Below are positions 10,402 to 20,489 of a stretch of DNA of 64,000 nucleotides, in pieces. The notes under the pieces are model-generated. The model worked only from the letters and a program-made list of their open reading frames with translations, ran no database searches and was not told where the DNA came from. Both the position numbers and the translations under genes were made by a program. This stretch comes from Variovorax sp. Root411. GTDB lineage: Bacteria; Pseudomonadota; Gammaproteobacteria; Burkholderiales; Burkholderiaceae_C. Every line of letters begins with the position of its first letter. The stretch's first letter is position 1. Location of the stretch: the NCBI RefSeq assembly GCF_001425205.1, contig NZ_LMDW01000012.1, positions 575,804 through 639,803 of the forward strand. Direction: 5' to 3'.

Positions 10402-10497
10402 GGCTGGCGTGCATCTTTGGGGAGTCGGTGATCGTACCGGCGCTTTCGTGTAGCATCCCGCCCCCGCCGCGCCATCGAGGCCGGAGCGGCGCCTCCC

Positions 10498-11493
10498 ATG
10501 CCTCACATCCTCGTCGACCACCTCCGCAAGACCTATCGAATCTCCGAGCGCGATCCCGGCGTGATGGGCGCGCTGCGCGGGCTCGTGCAGCGCCGGCACC
10601 GCACGGTGGAGGCGCTGTCGGGCGTGTCATTCGCGCTGGAGAGAGGCGAGCTGCTGGGCTTCATCGGGCCGAACGGCGCGGGCAAGTCGACCACCATCAA
10701 GATCCTCGCGGGCATCCTGCGGCCCGACGGCGGGCGCGTGGAGATCGACGGCCGCGATCCCTTCGCCGACCGCGAGCGCCACGTGGCGCGCATCGGCGTG
10801 GTCTTCGGCCAGCGCACGCAGCTGTGGTGGGACCTGCCCGTGGGCGACGGCTTCGACCTGCTGCGCGACATCTACCGTGTCGATCCGCAGCGCTACCGCC
10901 GCACGCGCGACGAACTGGTCGCGCTGCTGCACCTGGAGCGCGTGCTCGACCAGCCGGTGCGGCAGCTCTCGCTGGGCCAGCGCATGCGCGCGGAGATCGC
11001 GGCGGCGCTGCTGCACGAGCCCGACATCCTCTTTCTCGATGAGCCGACCATCGGGCTCGATGCACCTTCGAAGCTGGCCGTGCGTGACTTCGTGCGCCGC
11101 GCCAACCGCGAGCGCGGCACTACCGTGCTGCTGACCACGCACGACATGCACGACATCGAGGCGCTGGCGCGGCGCGTGATCATCATCGGCCACGGCCGCG
11201 TGCTGGCCGACAGCCCGGTCGAGGCGCTGCGCGCGCAGGTGATGGCCGAGCGCCGGCTGGTGGTCGACTTTGCACAGGAGGCCGAGCTGCCCGCACAGTT
11301 GGCCGGCGCCAAGGTGCATTCGCGCGACGGGCAGACGCTGGTGCTCGATTTCGATCCCGCGGTGACGACGGCCCCTGCGCTGATCGCACGCATCGCGGCC
11401 GAACACGCGGTGGAGGACATCCGCCTCGAAGGCCTGCCGATCGAGGCCGTCATCGCGCGCTTCTACGCGATGCACGGAGCGGCCGAAGCGTGA
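10498..11493 (+). CDS. ABC-2 exporter ATPase (COG4586 type)
   Basis: 331-residue ATP-binding subunit. Seen: Walker A IGPNGAGKSTTIKIL, a Q-loop with VVFGQRTQLWWDLP, the shortened signature LSLGQRMRAEIAAALLHEPDILFLDEP, and the switch THDMHDIEALA. The FGQR-x-QLWWDLP segment and the N-terminal ISERDPGVMGALRGLVQRR insert are typical of the small exporter group paired with two DUF990-type permeases. The stop overlaps the GTG start of the next gene by 4 bases. Substrate is unknown; some relatives are annotated as drug or viologen exporters. Confidence 0.9.
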   Translation: MPHILVDHLRKTYRISERDPGVMGALRGLVQRRHRTVEALSGVSFALERGELLGFIGPNGAGKSTTIKILAGILRPDGGRVEIDGRDPFADRERHVARIGVVFGQRTQLWWDLPVGDGFDLLRDIYRVDPQRYRRTRDELVALLHLERVLDQPVRQLSLGQRMRAEIAAALLHEPDILFLDEPTIGLDAPSKLAVRDFVRRANRERGTTVLLTTHDMHDIEALARRVIIIGHGRVLADSPVEALRAQVMAERRLVVDFAQEAELPAQLAGAKVHSRDGQTLVLDFDPAVTTAPALIARIAAEHAVEDIRLEGLPIEAVIARFYAMHGAAEA

Positions 11494-12329
11494 CGGCCTC
11501 GCGCGAACTGGCGCGCCCCTACATCGCCGCCTTCGCGTCTCGCTTCCTGCAGATGCTGCAGTACCGCACCGCCGCGCTCGCGGGCTTCGCGACGCAGTGC
11601 TGGTGGGGTGGGATCAAGGTGATGGTGCTCGCCGCGTTCTACGGCGGTGCGTCGATGGGCGGCGCGCCGATGTCGCTCGCGCAGGCCGTCACCTACACCT
11701 GGCTTGCGCAGGGGTTGCTCGCGCTGCTGCCGTGGCTGGGCGACCCGGAAGTGGCGCAGGCCGTGCGCACCGGCGCGGTGGCCTACGACCGATTGCGGCC
11801 GGTCGATGCCTATGCGCTGTGGTTCGTACGCAGCGCGGGCTGGCTCGCGGCGCGCGTGCTGCCGCGCCTGGCGCTGATGGCCGCCTTTGCGGCCATCGCC
11901 TTGCCGCTGGCCGGGTTGGGCGATTGGGCCTGGCAACCGCCGGCGAGCGTTGCCGCCGCGGTCGCATTCCTGGCGTCGACCGTGCTCGCACTGCTGCTGT
12001 CGACTTCGATGGTGATGCTGCTCAACATCGCGACGGCGGCGGCACTTAACGAGCGCGGCATCAACGCGCTGGCGGGGCCGGTCGTGATCGTGTTCTCCGG
12101 CAACCTGCTTCCGCTGGTACTGCTGCCCGATGCATGGCAGACCGCGCTGCTGCTGCAGCCGTTCGCAGGCGTGGTCGACATTCCCGCACGGCTGTACTTC
12201 GGGTTGATGAACGGGCCGCAGGCGCTGGTCGGCCTGGGCCTGCAATGCTTCTGGATCGTGGCGCTGGTCGGGCTGGGCCATGTGGCCATGGGGCGCACGA
12301 TGCGCAAGCTGGAAGTGCAGGGCGGTTAG
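11490..12329 (+). CDS. ABC-2 type permease (DUF990/COG4587-like)
   Basis: 279-residue integral membrane protein with about six spans, translated from a GTG that overlaps the ATPase stop (GTGA). The N-terminal YIAAFASRFLQMLQYRTAALAGFATQ and the later FSGNLLPLVLLPDAWQ are features of this permease group. It should pair with the second permease encoded at 12653 to form the transmembrane part of the exporter. A 323-base gap that contains a palindromic repeat element separates the two permease genes, which is odd because such pairs are normally contiguous. Confidence 0.88.
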   Translation: MTASRELARPYIAAFASRFLQMLQYRTAALAGFATQCWWGGIKVMVLAAFYGGASMGGAPMSLAQAVTYTWLAQGLLALLPWLGDPEVAQAVRTGAVAYDRLRPVDAYALWFVRSAGWLAARVLPRLALMAAFAAIALPLAGLGDWAWQPPASVAAAVAFLASTVLALLLSTSMVMLLNIATAAALNERGINALAGPVVIVFSGNLLPLVLLPDAWQTALLLQPFAGVVDIPARLYFGLMNGPQALVGLGLQCFWIVALVGLGHVAMGRTMRKLEVQGG

Positions 12330-12376
12330 ATGAAGCCTCGCTTTTCTTTTCGTCGCGTTGCGTGTGGGGCGTGGGG

Positions 12377-12603
12377 CGCTCACGCCGACGGGTATCTTGC
12401 TCCGCGAATGTCCCCCGCTTCGCTCCTCCTTTATTTCGCTGCGCAAGGCACCCGCCGTCGTGATCGTTCAGAGCACTTGTCGATCGGCCGCGAACCAGCA
12501 GCGTGCCCTCGTGCACAGGGCACCAGGTGCTCCCCGCAGCGAAATAAAGGAGGAGCGAAGCGGGGGACATTCGCGGAGGGGAGTACCCGGTGGCCTGTGC
12601 ACG
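12377..12603. repeat. Two-module palindromic repeat element, copy 1 (44-base perfect inverted arms)
   Basis: Fills most of the 323-base gap 12330-12652. Arms 12400-12443 and 12535-12578 are perfect inverted copies over 44 bases. The shared core contains CTCCGCGAATGTCCCCC and CTCCTTTATTTCGCTGCG. Around each arm is a further stem: CGCTCACGCCGA (12377-12388) pairs 9 of 12 with 12455-12466, and 12510-12524 pairs nearly fully with 12589-12603. A second, partly deleted copy is at 34692-34877. No reading frame within it looks coding. Confidence 0.85.
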
Positions 12604-12652
12604 CGTCCCGAACGAACGCACCCCGAACGCGTCGAGCGAAGGATGAGCTGAG

Positions 12653-13456
12653 ATGAACTCTCCAAGCCTCTTCCTCCGCCTCGTCGCGGCCTCGCTAAGC
12701 GGCCAGGCGCGCTACCCCGCCTCTGCGCTGATGCGAACGCTGGGCCAATTCCTCGCGACCGGCATCGAGGTGGTCGCCGTGTGGGCACTGTTCCGCCGCT
12801 TCGGTGAAGTGCAGGGCTGGACCCTCGGCGAGGTGGCGGTGTTCTACGGACTGGTGAACTGCATGTTCGCCATCGCCGACGCACTGGGCCGCGGCTTCGA
12901 TGTGCTGGGCACCGAGTTCCTGCGCACTGGCGCGTTCGACCGGCTGCTGCTGCGCCCGCGTCCGCTGGCGCTGCAGCTCATGGGGCACGACTTCCGCATC
13001 AGCCGTCTCGGGCGCCTGCTGCAAGGCGTGCTGGTGCTGACCTTCGGCGCGGCGCAGACCGGCCTGGTCTGGACGCCCGACGCGGTCGCCGCAGCGCTGT
13101 TCGCGCTCGCCGGCGGCGTGGCGCTGTTCCTCGGCATCCTCGTGCTGCAGGGCACGCTGTCGTTCTGGACCGTGGAAAGCCTGGAGATCGCCAACGTGCT
13201 CACCTACGGCGGCGTGCAGGCCGCGCAGTTTCCGCTGGCGCTGTACGCGCAGTGGTTTCGCCGGGTGTTGACCTTCATTGTGCCGCTGGCCTGCGTGGCT
13301 TATTACCCGGTGCTGGCGATCCTCGGCAAGCCCGATCCGCTGGGCGCGCCGGGGTGGGTGGGCTGGGTGTCACCCCTCGCGGGGTTCGCGTTCCTCGCGG
13401 CGGCTTTCGGCGCATGGCGCATCGGGCTGCGCCACTATGCGTCGACGGGCAGCTAG
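12653..13456 (+). CDS. ABC-2 type permease (COG3694-like)
   Basis: 267-residue membrane protein with about six spans, second permease of the exporter begun at 10498. It opens MNSPSLFLRLVAASLSGQ and carries the family features GRGFDVLGTEFLRTGAFDRLLLRPRPLALQ and IPLACVAYYP-like VPLACVAYYPVLAILGKPDP near the end. It ends 5 bases before the convergent prfC stop. Because it sits 323 bases after its partner gene, expression depends on transcription reading through the palindromic repeat. Confidence 0.88.
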   Translation: MNSPSLFLRLVAASLSGQARYPASALMRTLGQFLATGIEVVAVWALFRRFGEVQGWTLGEVAVFYGLVNCMFAIADALGRGFDVLGTEFLRTGAFDRLLLRPRPLALQLMGHDFRISRLGRLLQGVLVLTFGAAQTGLVWTPDAVAAALFALAGGVALFLGILVLQGTLSFWTVESLEIANVLTYGGVQAAQFPLALYAQWFRRVLTFIVPLACVAYYPVLAILGKPDPLGAPGWVGWVSPLAGFAFLAAAFGAWRIGLRHYASTGS

Positions 13457-13461
13457 CGGCG

Positions 13462-15096
13462 TCAACCTGCGCTCTGCAGCGCCAGCCCCGCATGCTCCCG
13501 CAGCGGATGGAAGTGGATCTTCGGAAATCGCTCCTGCGCCAGCCGCACGTCATACGGCGAGGTGCACAAAAAGGCCAGTGTGTCCGCCGCATCCTTGGCC
13601 ATGCGCACCGGGTAGGCATTGACGAATTCGCGCAGCTCTGCCGGCGTGTCGGCCGTGATCCAGCGCGCGCCCGTGTACTGGCAGCCTTCGAGCCGCACGT
13701 CGGCGTCGTACTCGGCCTTCAGGCGGTGCTGCACCACTTCGAACTGCAGCTGACCGACCGCGCCCAGCAGCATCGGGCCACCGACTTCAGGGCGGAACAC
13801 CTGGATCGCGCCTTCTTCGCCGAGCTGGGCCAGGCCCTGCTGCAACTGCTTGGTGCGCAGCGGGTTCTTGAGGATCACGGTCATGAACAGCTCGGGCGCG
13901 AAGAAGGGCAGGCCGGTGAACTGGAGGCTCGCGCCATCGGTGATGGTGTCGCCCAGCTGCACGCCGCCGTGGGTGGTGAAGCCCACGATGTCGCCCGCGT
14001 AGGCCTCTTCGACCGCCTCGCGGCGCTGGCTCATGAAGGTCACGACGCTGGTGGGCCGCAGCTCCTTCGAGGTGCGCTGCACCTTGAGCTTCATGCCCGG
14101 CGTGTACTTGCCCGAGGCCATGCGCACGAAGGCGATGCGGTCGCGGTGGTTGGCGTCCATGTTGGCCTGTACCTTGAAGACCACGCCCGCGAAGTCCTTG
14201 TCCTCGGGCTGGATCTCATTCACCACCGGCTGTCGGTTGACCAACGTGGTGCTGGTGCGCGACTGTGGCGAGGGCGCGAGGTCGACCAGCGCGTCGAGCA
14301 CTTCCATCACGCCGAAGTTGTTCACGCCGGAGCCGAAGAACACCGGCGTCTGCTTGCCGGCCAGGAAGGCTTCGCGGTCCCAGGTGGGGGAGGCGCCGGT
14401 GGCCAGTTCCATGCTGTCCATCGCGGATTCGAAATCGGCGCCGAAGCGCTTCGTGAGCGTTTCGCGCTCCGACAGCGCAATGGTCTCGAAGTCGTGCGGC
14501 AGCCGTTCGCTGCCCGACTCGAACACCGTCATCGTCTGCGTGCGCAGGTTCATGATCCCGCGGAAAGACTTGCCCTGGCCGACCGGCCAAGTCATCGGCA
14601 CGCAGGGCATGCCGAGTTCGCGTTCCACCTCGTCGAGGATGTCGAGCGGCTCGCGCACTTCCCGGTCCATCTTGTTGACGAAGGTGATGATGGGCGTGTC
14701 GCGTTGGCGGCAGACCTCGATCAGCCGGCGCGTCTGCGCTTCCACGCCGTTGGCCGCGTCGATCACCATCAGCGCCGAGTCGACGGCGGTGAGCACGCGG
14801 TAGGTGTCTTCCGAGAAATCCTTGTGGCCGGGCGTGTCGAGCAGGTTGATGACGTGGTCGCGGTACAGCATCTGCATGACCGACGAGGCCACCGAGATGC
14901 CGCGCTGCTTTTCGATTTCCATCCAGTCGGAGGTCGCATGGCGCGAGGCCTTGCGCGCCTTCACCGAGCCGGCGATCTGGATCGCGCCGGAGAAAAGCAG
15001 CAGCTTTTCGGTCAGCGTGGTCTTGCCGGCGTCAGGGTGGGAAATGATCGCGAAGGTGCGGCGGCGGCGGGTTTCGGCGAGGAAGGGGGATGACAC
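13462..15096 (-). CDS. prfC: Peptide chain release factor 3 (RF3)
   Basis: 544-residue translational GTPase that recycles RF1 and RF2 from the ribosome. G1 is SHPDAGKTT, G2 lies in QRGISV, G3 is DTPGHKDFSEDTYR and G4 is NKMD; domains II and III follow with the normal overall length (E. coli 529). I chose the GTG at 15096 because TGGAG lies 6 bases upstream and the protein then begins SSPFLAETRRRRTFAIISHPDAGK, as in relatives; the longer frame to 15264 has no homology-like sequence. Convergent with the exporter permease gene. Confidence 0.96.
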   Translation of the reverse strand: MSSPFLAETRRRRTFAIISHPDAGKTTLTEKLLLFSGAIQIAGSVKARKASRHATSDWMEIEKQRGISVASSVMQMLYRDHVINLLDTPGHKDFSEDTYRVLTAVDSALMVIDAANGVEAQTRRLIEVCRQRDTPIITFVNKMDREVREPLDILDEVERELGMPCVPMTWPVGQGKSFRGIMNLRTQTMTVFESGSERLPHDFETIALSERETLTKRFGADFESAMDSMELATGASPTWDREAFLAGKQTPVFFGSGVNNFGVMEVLDALVDLAPSPQSRTSTTLVNRQPVVNEIQPEDKDFAGVVFKVQANMDANHRDRIAFVRMASGKYTPGMKLKVQRTSKELRPTSVVTFMSQRREAVEEAYAGDIVGFTTHGGVQLGDTITDGASLQFTGLPFFAPELFMTVILKNPLRTKQLQQGLAQLGEEGAIQVFRPEVGGPMLLGAVGQLQFEVVQHRLKAEYDADVRLEGCQYTGARWITADTPAELREFVNAYPVRMAKDAADTLAFLCTSPYDVRLAQERFPKIHFHPLREHAGLALQSAG

Positions 15097-15217
15097 GGGA
15101 ACTCCAGGGAACCCGCGATTTTCGCAGATGTGGGTTTGCCGGCGTCGAGCCCGTGCTGGAAATTCCCCGCTCAACCTCATCCGTGGCGGTGAATTCCATG
15201 ATCGAACACCCGATCTG

Positions 15218-15243
15218 GTGGCGCCGCGTAGCTGCGGCGCCAC
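15218..15243 (-). repeat. Perfect hairpin downstream of the protease gene
   Basis: A 10-base stem (GTGGCGCCGC at 15218-15227, GCGGCGCCAC at 15234-15243) with a 6-base loop lies 5 bases after the protease stop. No T-run follows on the minus strand, so it may protect a 3' end or be a rho-dependent pause site rather than an intrinsic terminator. Confidence 0.45.
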
Positions 15244-15248
15244 GTGGA

Positions 15249-17217
15249 TCAGAGGTTCGTCCAACTGAAATACGCAATCCCCTCGTAGGTGTATATCGGA
15301 AGATTTTGTTGGATGCTGTCCCGCTCGCTTGCGTTGATTGTGTAGAAGTGAGTTTGGACCTTCGTTTGGTAGAACCGGAACATCGGGGTGGCACCGCCGG
15401 TCTGCGAGGTGTTGGCATACCAGGCCACGCCCTCGTACGAATACCAGGGCAAGGTGGCCTGCACATTGGCGCGCTCCTGCTCGCTGATCGTATAGAAGTG
15501 CGCGCCGGTGCGCGTGTTATAAAACCTATAAACCGGGCTGGTGCCTGCTGCTGCAGCACCAAACGCGAAAAAGGCAGGGCCTTCGTAGTTGTACTCGCGC
15601 AGCGTCGTGATGACGAGGTCACGCTCCGGCATGCTGGAGGTATAGAAATGCGCACCTGTTCTGGTGTTGTAGAAGCGGTAGATGGTCGTACGCACCGTCG
15701 TGGAAGGCGCATTGAGCCACCGCTGCAGCGCGGTGTTGAAGGGGAGATCGAAGCGCCCGTAGAAGTCGTACCCGGTGGGTTGGATGCACGAGGACGCTCC
15801 GCCCCACAATTGTCCGACAAGATAGTCTTTGCCATTGAGTCTCCGGAACAGCCCCGAGCCGCTGCTGCCGCCCTCGGTCACGCCCCGATTCCATCTCACT
15901 GCCAGAAACTTGGCGTTGCTTCCTGTTGAAGAAGAGCAGCTTGAATTTGCACAAGCCGCGGTTCCGAGATAGTCGCCTTCACTGTACTTCTGCAAATCAC
16001 CTTTAGGGTGGTGCACGCCATAGACGCCCTGAATGCTGTCAAAGGAACTGGGGTCGAAGGGACTGGAACCGGCAAACAGTGCGCCGGCCGGCGGTTGTGA
16101 ATTCAGCCGCATGAAGGACGTGTCGGTCGTCGACTCCGCATAGAGCAGCGTGGCGCCGGAGGTCATGGCGACCGCCGCCGGACTGACCTGCGTGCTGTTG
16201 CAGCTGGCGGACTTGTAGGACCAGTAGGTGTAGAGAGTCGATGCGACCGTCTGATTGGAAATGCAATGGTTCGCGCTCAGGAAATACGGCGTGCCCGTCG
16301 ACATGCGGTCGTAGCAAGGTGCCGGTGCATACATAGTTGCTCCCGCTATCGATGAAGTGCATCAACGCCACCGACTTGCTGAGGGTGTCGTATTGGGAGG
16401 CGCAGGTAACGTCCAGATTGCATGAGCCGGCTTCACCCACTTTCTCCAGCGAGGCCTGCTTGGTGATGTCGATGGACACATGCGACAGCATGGGCACCGC
16501 CACCTTGACCGCTTCGAGCACGGCGTTGGGCGGCACCTCGATCTCGACCGTGAGGGCTTCTCCGCCCATGTTGGGTGACCAATAGGTGCGCGCGTTGTCG
16601 CTCGAATCGCCTGCGTCGAGATTGCGCTGAATGACCGTGAGGATTTCCTGCGCGGACACCTCGTAGATCTTTGGGCTCGCGTCGCCGTAGAAGCGCACCA
16701 TGGTGCCTGGGGGAAGACTATCGACACGCAGGCCGGTGCGAACACCCTTCGCATTCGGTGATGCGAATCGCAAAGCGGCCACTTTGCCTCCACGTTCCGA
16801 AGGCGTCCAGCTCATCATGCTGGACACCGCCTGGACGGTCGCAGTTTCAGCGATCTGGCGTGCAACACCGATCTTGGTGGGAGTGCCGAAGATCGCAGGT
16901 GCCGACTTCAGGGGAACGGCGCTCTCTGGGGGAAGCGCCGGCAGGACCACATGCCGTGGCGTCGGGGCGCGCCCCACGGGACGATCCTTGAAAGGGCTGA
17001 CGTCTGTTGCCGCGAGTTCCGGCGTCTGCACCCTCGACTCGATCAGTGCGGGGGCGGCGCTGGCGGAAGGGCTCGGCTCCGTGTTCTTGGCTGCCGTTTC
17101 GGTGCCCGACACCGCGGCGGGTTGGGCGGATCCACCGCCGCTGCCTGATCCTCCACATGCGGTCAGCAAAACTGACAACATGACCGTGCTCAAACTTATT
17201 CCGACGCTTGCGCGCAT
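15249..17217 (-). pseudogene. Frameshifted trypsin-like serine protease lipoprotein with three DUF5648-like repeats
   Basis: One gene appears split. The upstream frame (start 17217) has a lipoprotein signal with lipobox LLTAC, a low-complexity linker and a pre-domain up to YVCTGTLL; it then runs out of homology. The downstream frame (to 15249) resumes with DRMSTGTPYFLSANHC. The break is at about 16312-16316: loss of two bases from a likely CTNNAC would explain it. The catalytic triad all lies after the break: His in SANHC, Asp in TTDTSFMRL, Ser in GGSSGSGLF. The C-terminus has three repeats of the RFYNTRTGAHFYT...YEGxAxFA type (about 47 residues each, DUF5648-like). Base composition is visibly less G+C-rich than neighbours, consistent with transfer. 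A sequencing error or programmed shift remains possible. Confidence 0.75.
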
Positions 17218-17230
17218 ACCTTGCCTCCCT

Positions 17231-17259
17231 GGACGTTACGTATTGACACGTAATTGTCC
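17231..17259. promoter_or_regulatory. Imperfect palindrome upstream of the protease gene
   Basis: GGACGTTACGT (17231-17241) and ACGTAATTGTCC (17248-17259) form an inverted repeat with a 6-base centre, starting 14 bases before the protease start codon. Its position suggests an operator over the leader or promoter of that gene; no cognate regulator is nearby. Confidence 0.4.
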
Positions 17260-17376
17260 GGTAAGGCAGGCCTTTATTTAAATTTCGCCGTGTGTCTGCC
17301 GTGCAAATGGCACGGAAATTCGAAATTTCGCCACAAATCAGCGCGTGGATTGCCGATCAGGTGGCGTTATCTAAAA

Positions 17377-17412
17377 AGAACCAAAACTAAATAATTACTA
17401 CGCCGAGGTTCT
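17377..17412 (-). terminator. Weak possible terminator after the phasin gene
   Basis: On the minus strand AGAACC (17412-17407) can pair with GGTTCT (17382-17377), followed by TTTT. The stem is only 6 bases with a 24-base A/T-rich loop and it overlaps the phasin stop codon, so support is modest. Confidence 0.3.
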
Positions 17413-17902
17413 ATTTGCGCTGAAGCATCTTGGTTACTTCGTCCACATTGGCCTGGATGCGCTGGCGCACCAGTTCGAACGCGTCCGCCTGCGACTTGGC
17501 GGCAAGGTTGGACAACTCCTTGATGTCGTCGATGGCGCGCTGGAACGATTGGCGGCCGAGCTCGTCGAGCTTGGCGAGGTTGGCCTTGGCATCCTTGCCG
17601 GGCATTTCCTTGGCAGCCGTTTGCCACTCGGCGATGGCGCTCTTGATCATTTCCGTCTGCCGCTGAACCACGGTCTGCAGGCCCTGGTAGGACTTCTCAT
17701 TCGCCTGCATCAGCGCCTGGAGGTCCTTTTGTCCGCTTTCGAGCAGCTTGCTCGCGCCACCGGTCAGATTGAGTTCCTGCAGGCGGTCGGTCATGGCCTT
17801 GAGGTTCTTCAGCGGGTTGAGCATCTCGGCGGCATTGGGAGCCACCTTGGTGTTGCTGCTGCTGGCAGTGGTCTTCGCGGCGGCTTTCTTGGCAGTGGCC
17901 AT
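17411..17902 (-). CDS. Phasin family protein (polyhydroxyalkanoate granule-associated)
   Basis: 163-residue amphipathic helical protein that would coat polyhydroxyalkanoate granules. The start at 17902 gives an Ala/Lys-rich leader (MATAKKAAAKTTASSS) preceded by AGGAGATA at good spacing. The core has the phasin pattern of long helices rich in Gln, Ala and Lys: MTDRLQELNLTGGASKLLESGQKDL, SYQGLQTVVQRQTEMIKSAIAEWQ and LGRQSFQRAIDDIKELSNLAAKSQ. It is monocistronic, divergent from the ahcY riboswitch region. Assignment rests on composition, length and family pattern. Confidence 0.85.
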   Translation of the reverse strand: MATAKKAAAKTTASSSNTKVAPNAAEMLNPLKNLKAMTDRLQELNLTGGASKLLESGQKDLQALMQANEKSYQGLQTVVQRQTEMIKSAIAEWQTAAKEMPGKDAKANLAKLDELGRQSFQRAIDDIKELSNLAAKSQADAFELVRQRIQANVDEVTKMLQRK

Positions 17903-18066
17903 GGGCGCTATCTCCTGGTGTCGTGTGAACTGTGAGGGGTGACAAGGACCGGTGCCACGATACGCCGGGCGGACATCGCAGAGGGTGCCCGCCCGGAAAT
18001 TTCGCCTGCGGGATTTCCCTTGGTCGTGGCGAAACGCGCCTGCCGGCGGGTGGGGTGTCATGGCGA

Positions 18067-18095
18067 TTGGCTCGCCCTGCCGCCCCGTCTACAAT
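18067..18095 (+). promoter_or_regulatory. Sigma-70 promoter of the ahcY operon
   Basis: TTGGCT (18067-18072) and TACAAT (18090-18095) are 17 bases apart, placing the transcription start near 18102, exactly where the riboswitch begins. This fit between promoter and aptamer supports both calls. Confidence 0.75.
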
Positions 18096-18102
18096 CCACG
18101 GT

Positions 18103-18183
18103 TCCGAGGAGCGTTGCAGCGCCATCAGGCGTGAGGCTCGGACCACATCGCAACCACGCTCACCCGCTGTTCTTCGCGGTGAG
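18103..18183 (+). promoter_or_regulatory. S-adenosylhomocysteine (SAH) riboswitch with expression platform
   Basis: The leader from 18103 carries the SAH aptamer consensus: CCGAGGAGCG, then TGCAGCGCC, then AGGCTCGG closing the P1 stem (CCGAG with CTCGG), and CAACCACGCTCACC, in which GCTC can pair with GAGCG to form the second helix. SAH binding is known to turn on ahcY in beta- and gammaproteobacteria. Directly after, CTCACC (18159-18164) can pair with GGTGAG (18178-18183); that hairpin uses the same bases as the aptamer 3' strand, so the two are mutually exclusive and form a plausible switch. The ATG of ahcY is 52 bases further on. Confidence 0.9.
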
Positions 18184-18234
18184 TCTTTCCCCGTAGGCAG
18201 TGGCATCTTTCAAACCAGTTTTGTTGGAGTTCCC

Positions 18235-19674
<1,440 letters not shown>

Positions 19675-19684
19675 TCGACAGCGC

Positions 19685-20479
19685 ATGCGCGCCGATCAAC
19701 TGTTGGTAGAGCGCGGCCTGGCCGCGTCGCGTTCGCAGGCTGTGCGGCTGATTGCCGGCGGCTTGCGCTGGCGCGACGCGGGCACCAGCGACGCGTGGCG
19801 CTCGGTCGCCAAGAACAAGGACGACGTGCCCGAATCGGCCGAGCTCGAGCTGGTCGATGCGGCCGAGGCCCGGTACGTGTCGCGCGGCGGGCTCAAGCTG
19901 GAAGGTGCGCTCGCCGTGAGCGGGGTCGATCCCTCCGGCAAACTGTGCCTCGACGTGGGCCAGTCGACCGGCGGTTTCACCGACTGCCTGCTGCAGCGCG
20001 GCGCCGTGAAAGTGGTCGGCGTGGATGTCGGCCACGGGCAGCTGCATGCGAAGCTGCGCGAGGACGAACGCGTGGTCGCCATCGAAGGCGTCAATGCGCG
20101 TGCGCTGTCGGCCGACGACCTGCAGGAAGAGGGCGAGGAACCATCCGACCTGCGCTTCGACCTGATCGTCGGCGACCTGTCGTTCATCTCGCTCACGCTG
20201 GTGCTGCCGGCTGTCGTCGAGTTCCTGGCCGACGACGGCCGCCTGCTGATGCTCGTCAAGCCGCAGTTCGAGCTGCAGCCCGGCCAGGTCGGCAAGGGCG
20301 GCATCGTGCGCGACGAGTCGATGTACGCGGTGGTCGAGAAGCGCCTGCACGATGCCTGCGAGGCGCTGGGCCTGCGGGTGCTGCAATGGTTCGACAGCCC
20401 GATCGCCGGGGGCGACGGCAATCGCGAGTTTTTCATTCACGCCGTTCGTGCTGTTCAAGACGCGAACGACGGTTCCTAA
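19685..20479 (+). CDS. tlyA: TlyA-family rRNA 2'-O-methyltransferase / hemolysin
   Basis: 264-residue RNA-binding methyltransferase. An S4 domain occupies about residues 1-60 (RADQLLVERGLAASRSQAVRLI) and an FtsJ-like Rossmann domain follows: CLDVGQSTGGFTDCLLQRGA is motif I, DLIVGDLSFISL contains the catalytic-site Asp, and VKPQFELQPGQVGKGGIVRD provides the next strand and catalytic Lys. Relatives methylate ribose of 16S and 23S rRNA. It lies 10 bases after ahcY and its stop codon overlaps the ribosome-binding site of metF, so translation of all three is coupled. Its product SAH is the substrate of AhcY. Confidence 0.92.
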   Translation: MRADQLLVERGLAASRSQAVRLIAGGLRWRDAGTSDAWRSVAKNKDDVPESAELELVDAAEARYVSRGGLKLEGALAVSGVDPSGKLCLDVGQSTGGFTDCLLQRGAVKVVGVDVGHGQLHAKLREDERVVAIEGVNARALSADDLQEEGEEPSDLRFDLIVGDLSFISLTLVLPAVVEFLADDGRLLMLVKPQFELQPGQVGKGGIVRDESMYAVVEKRLHDACEALGLRVLQWFDSPIAGGDGNREFFIHAVRAVQDANDGS

Positions 20480-20489
20480 GGAGACGCAG

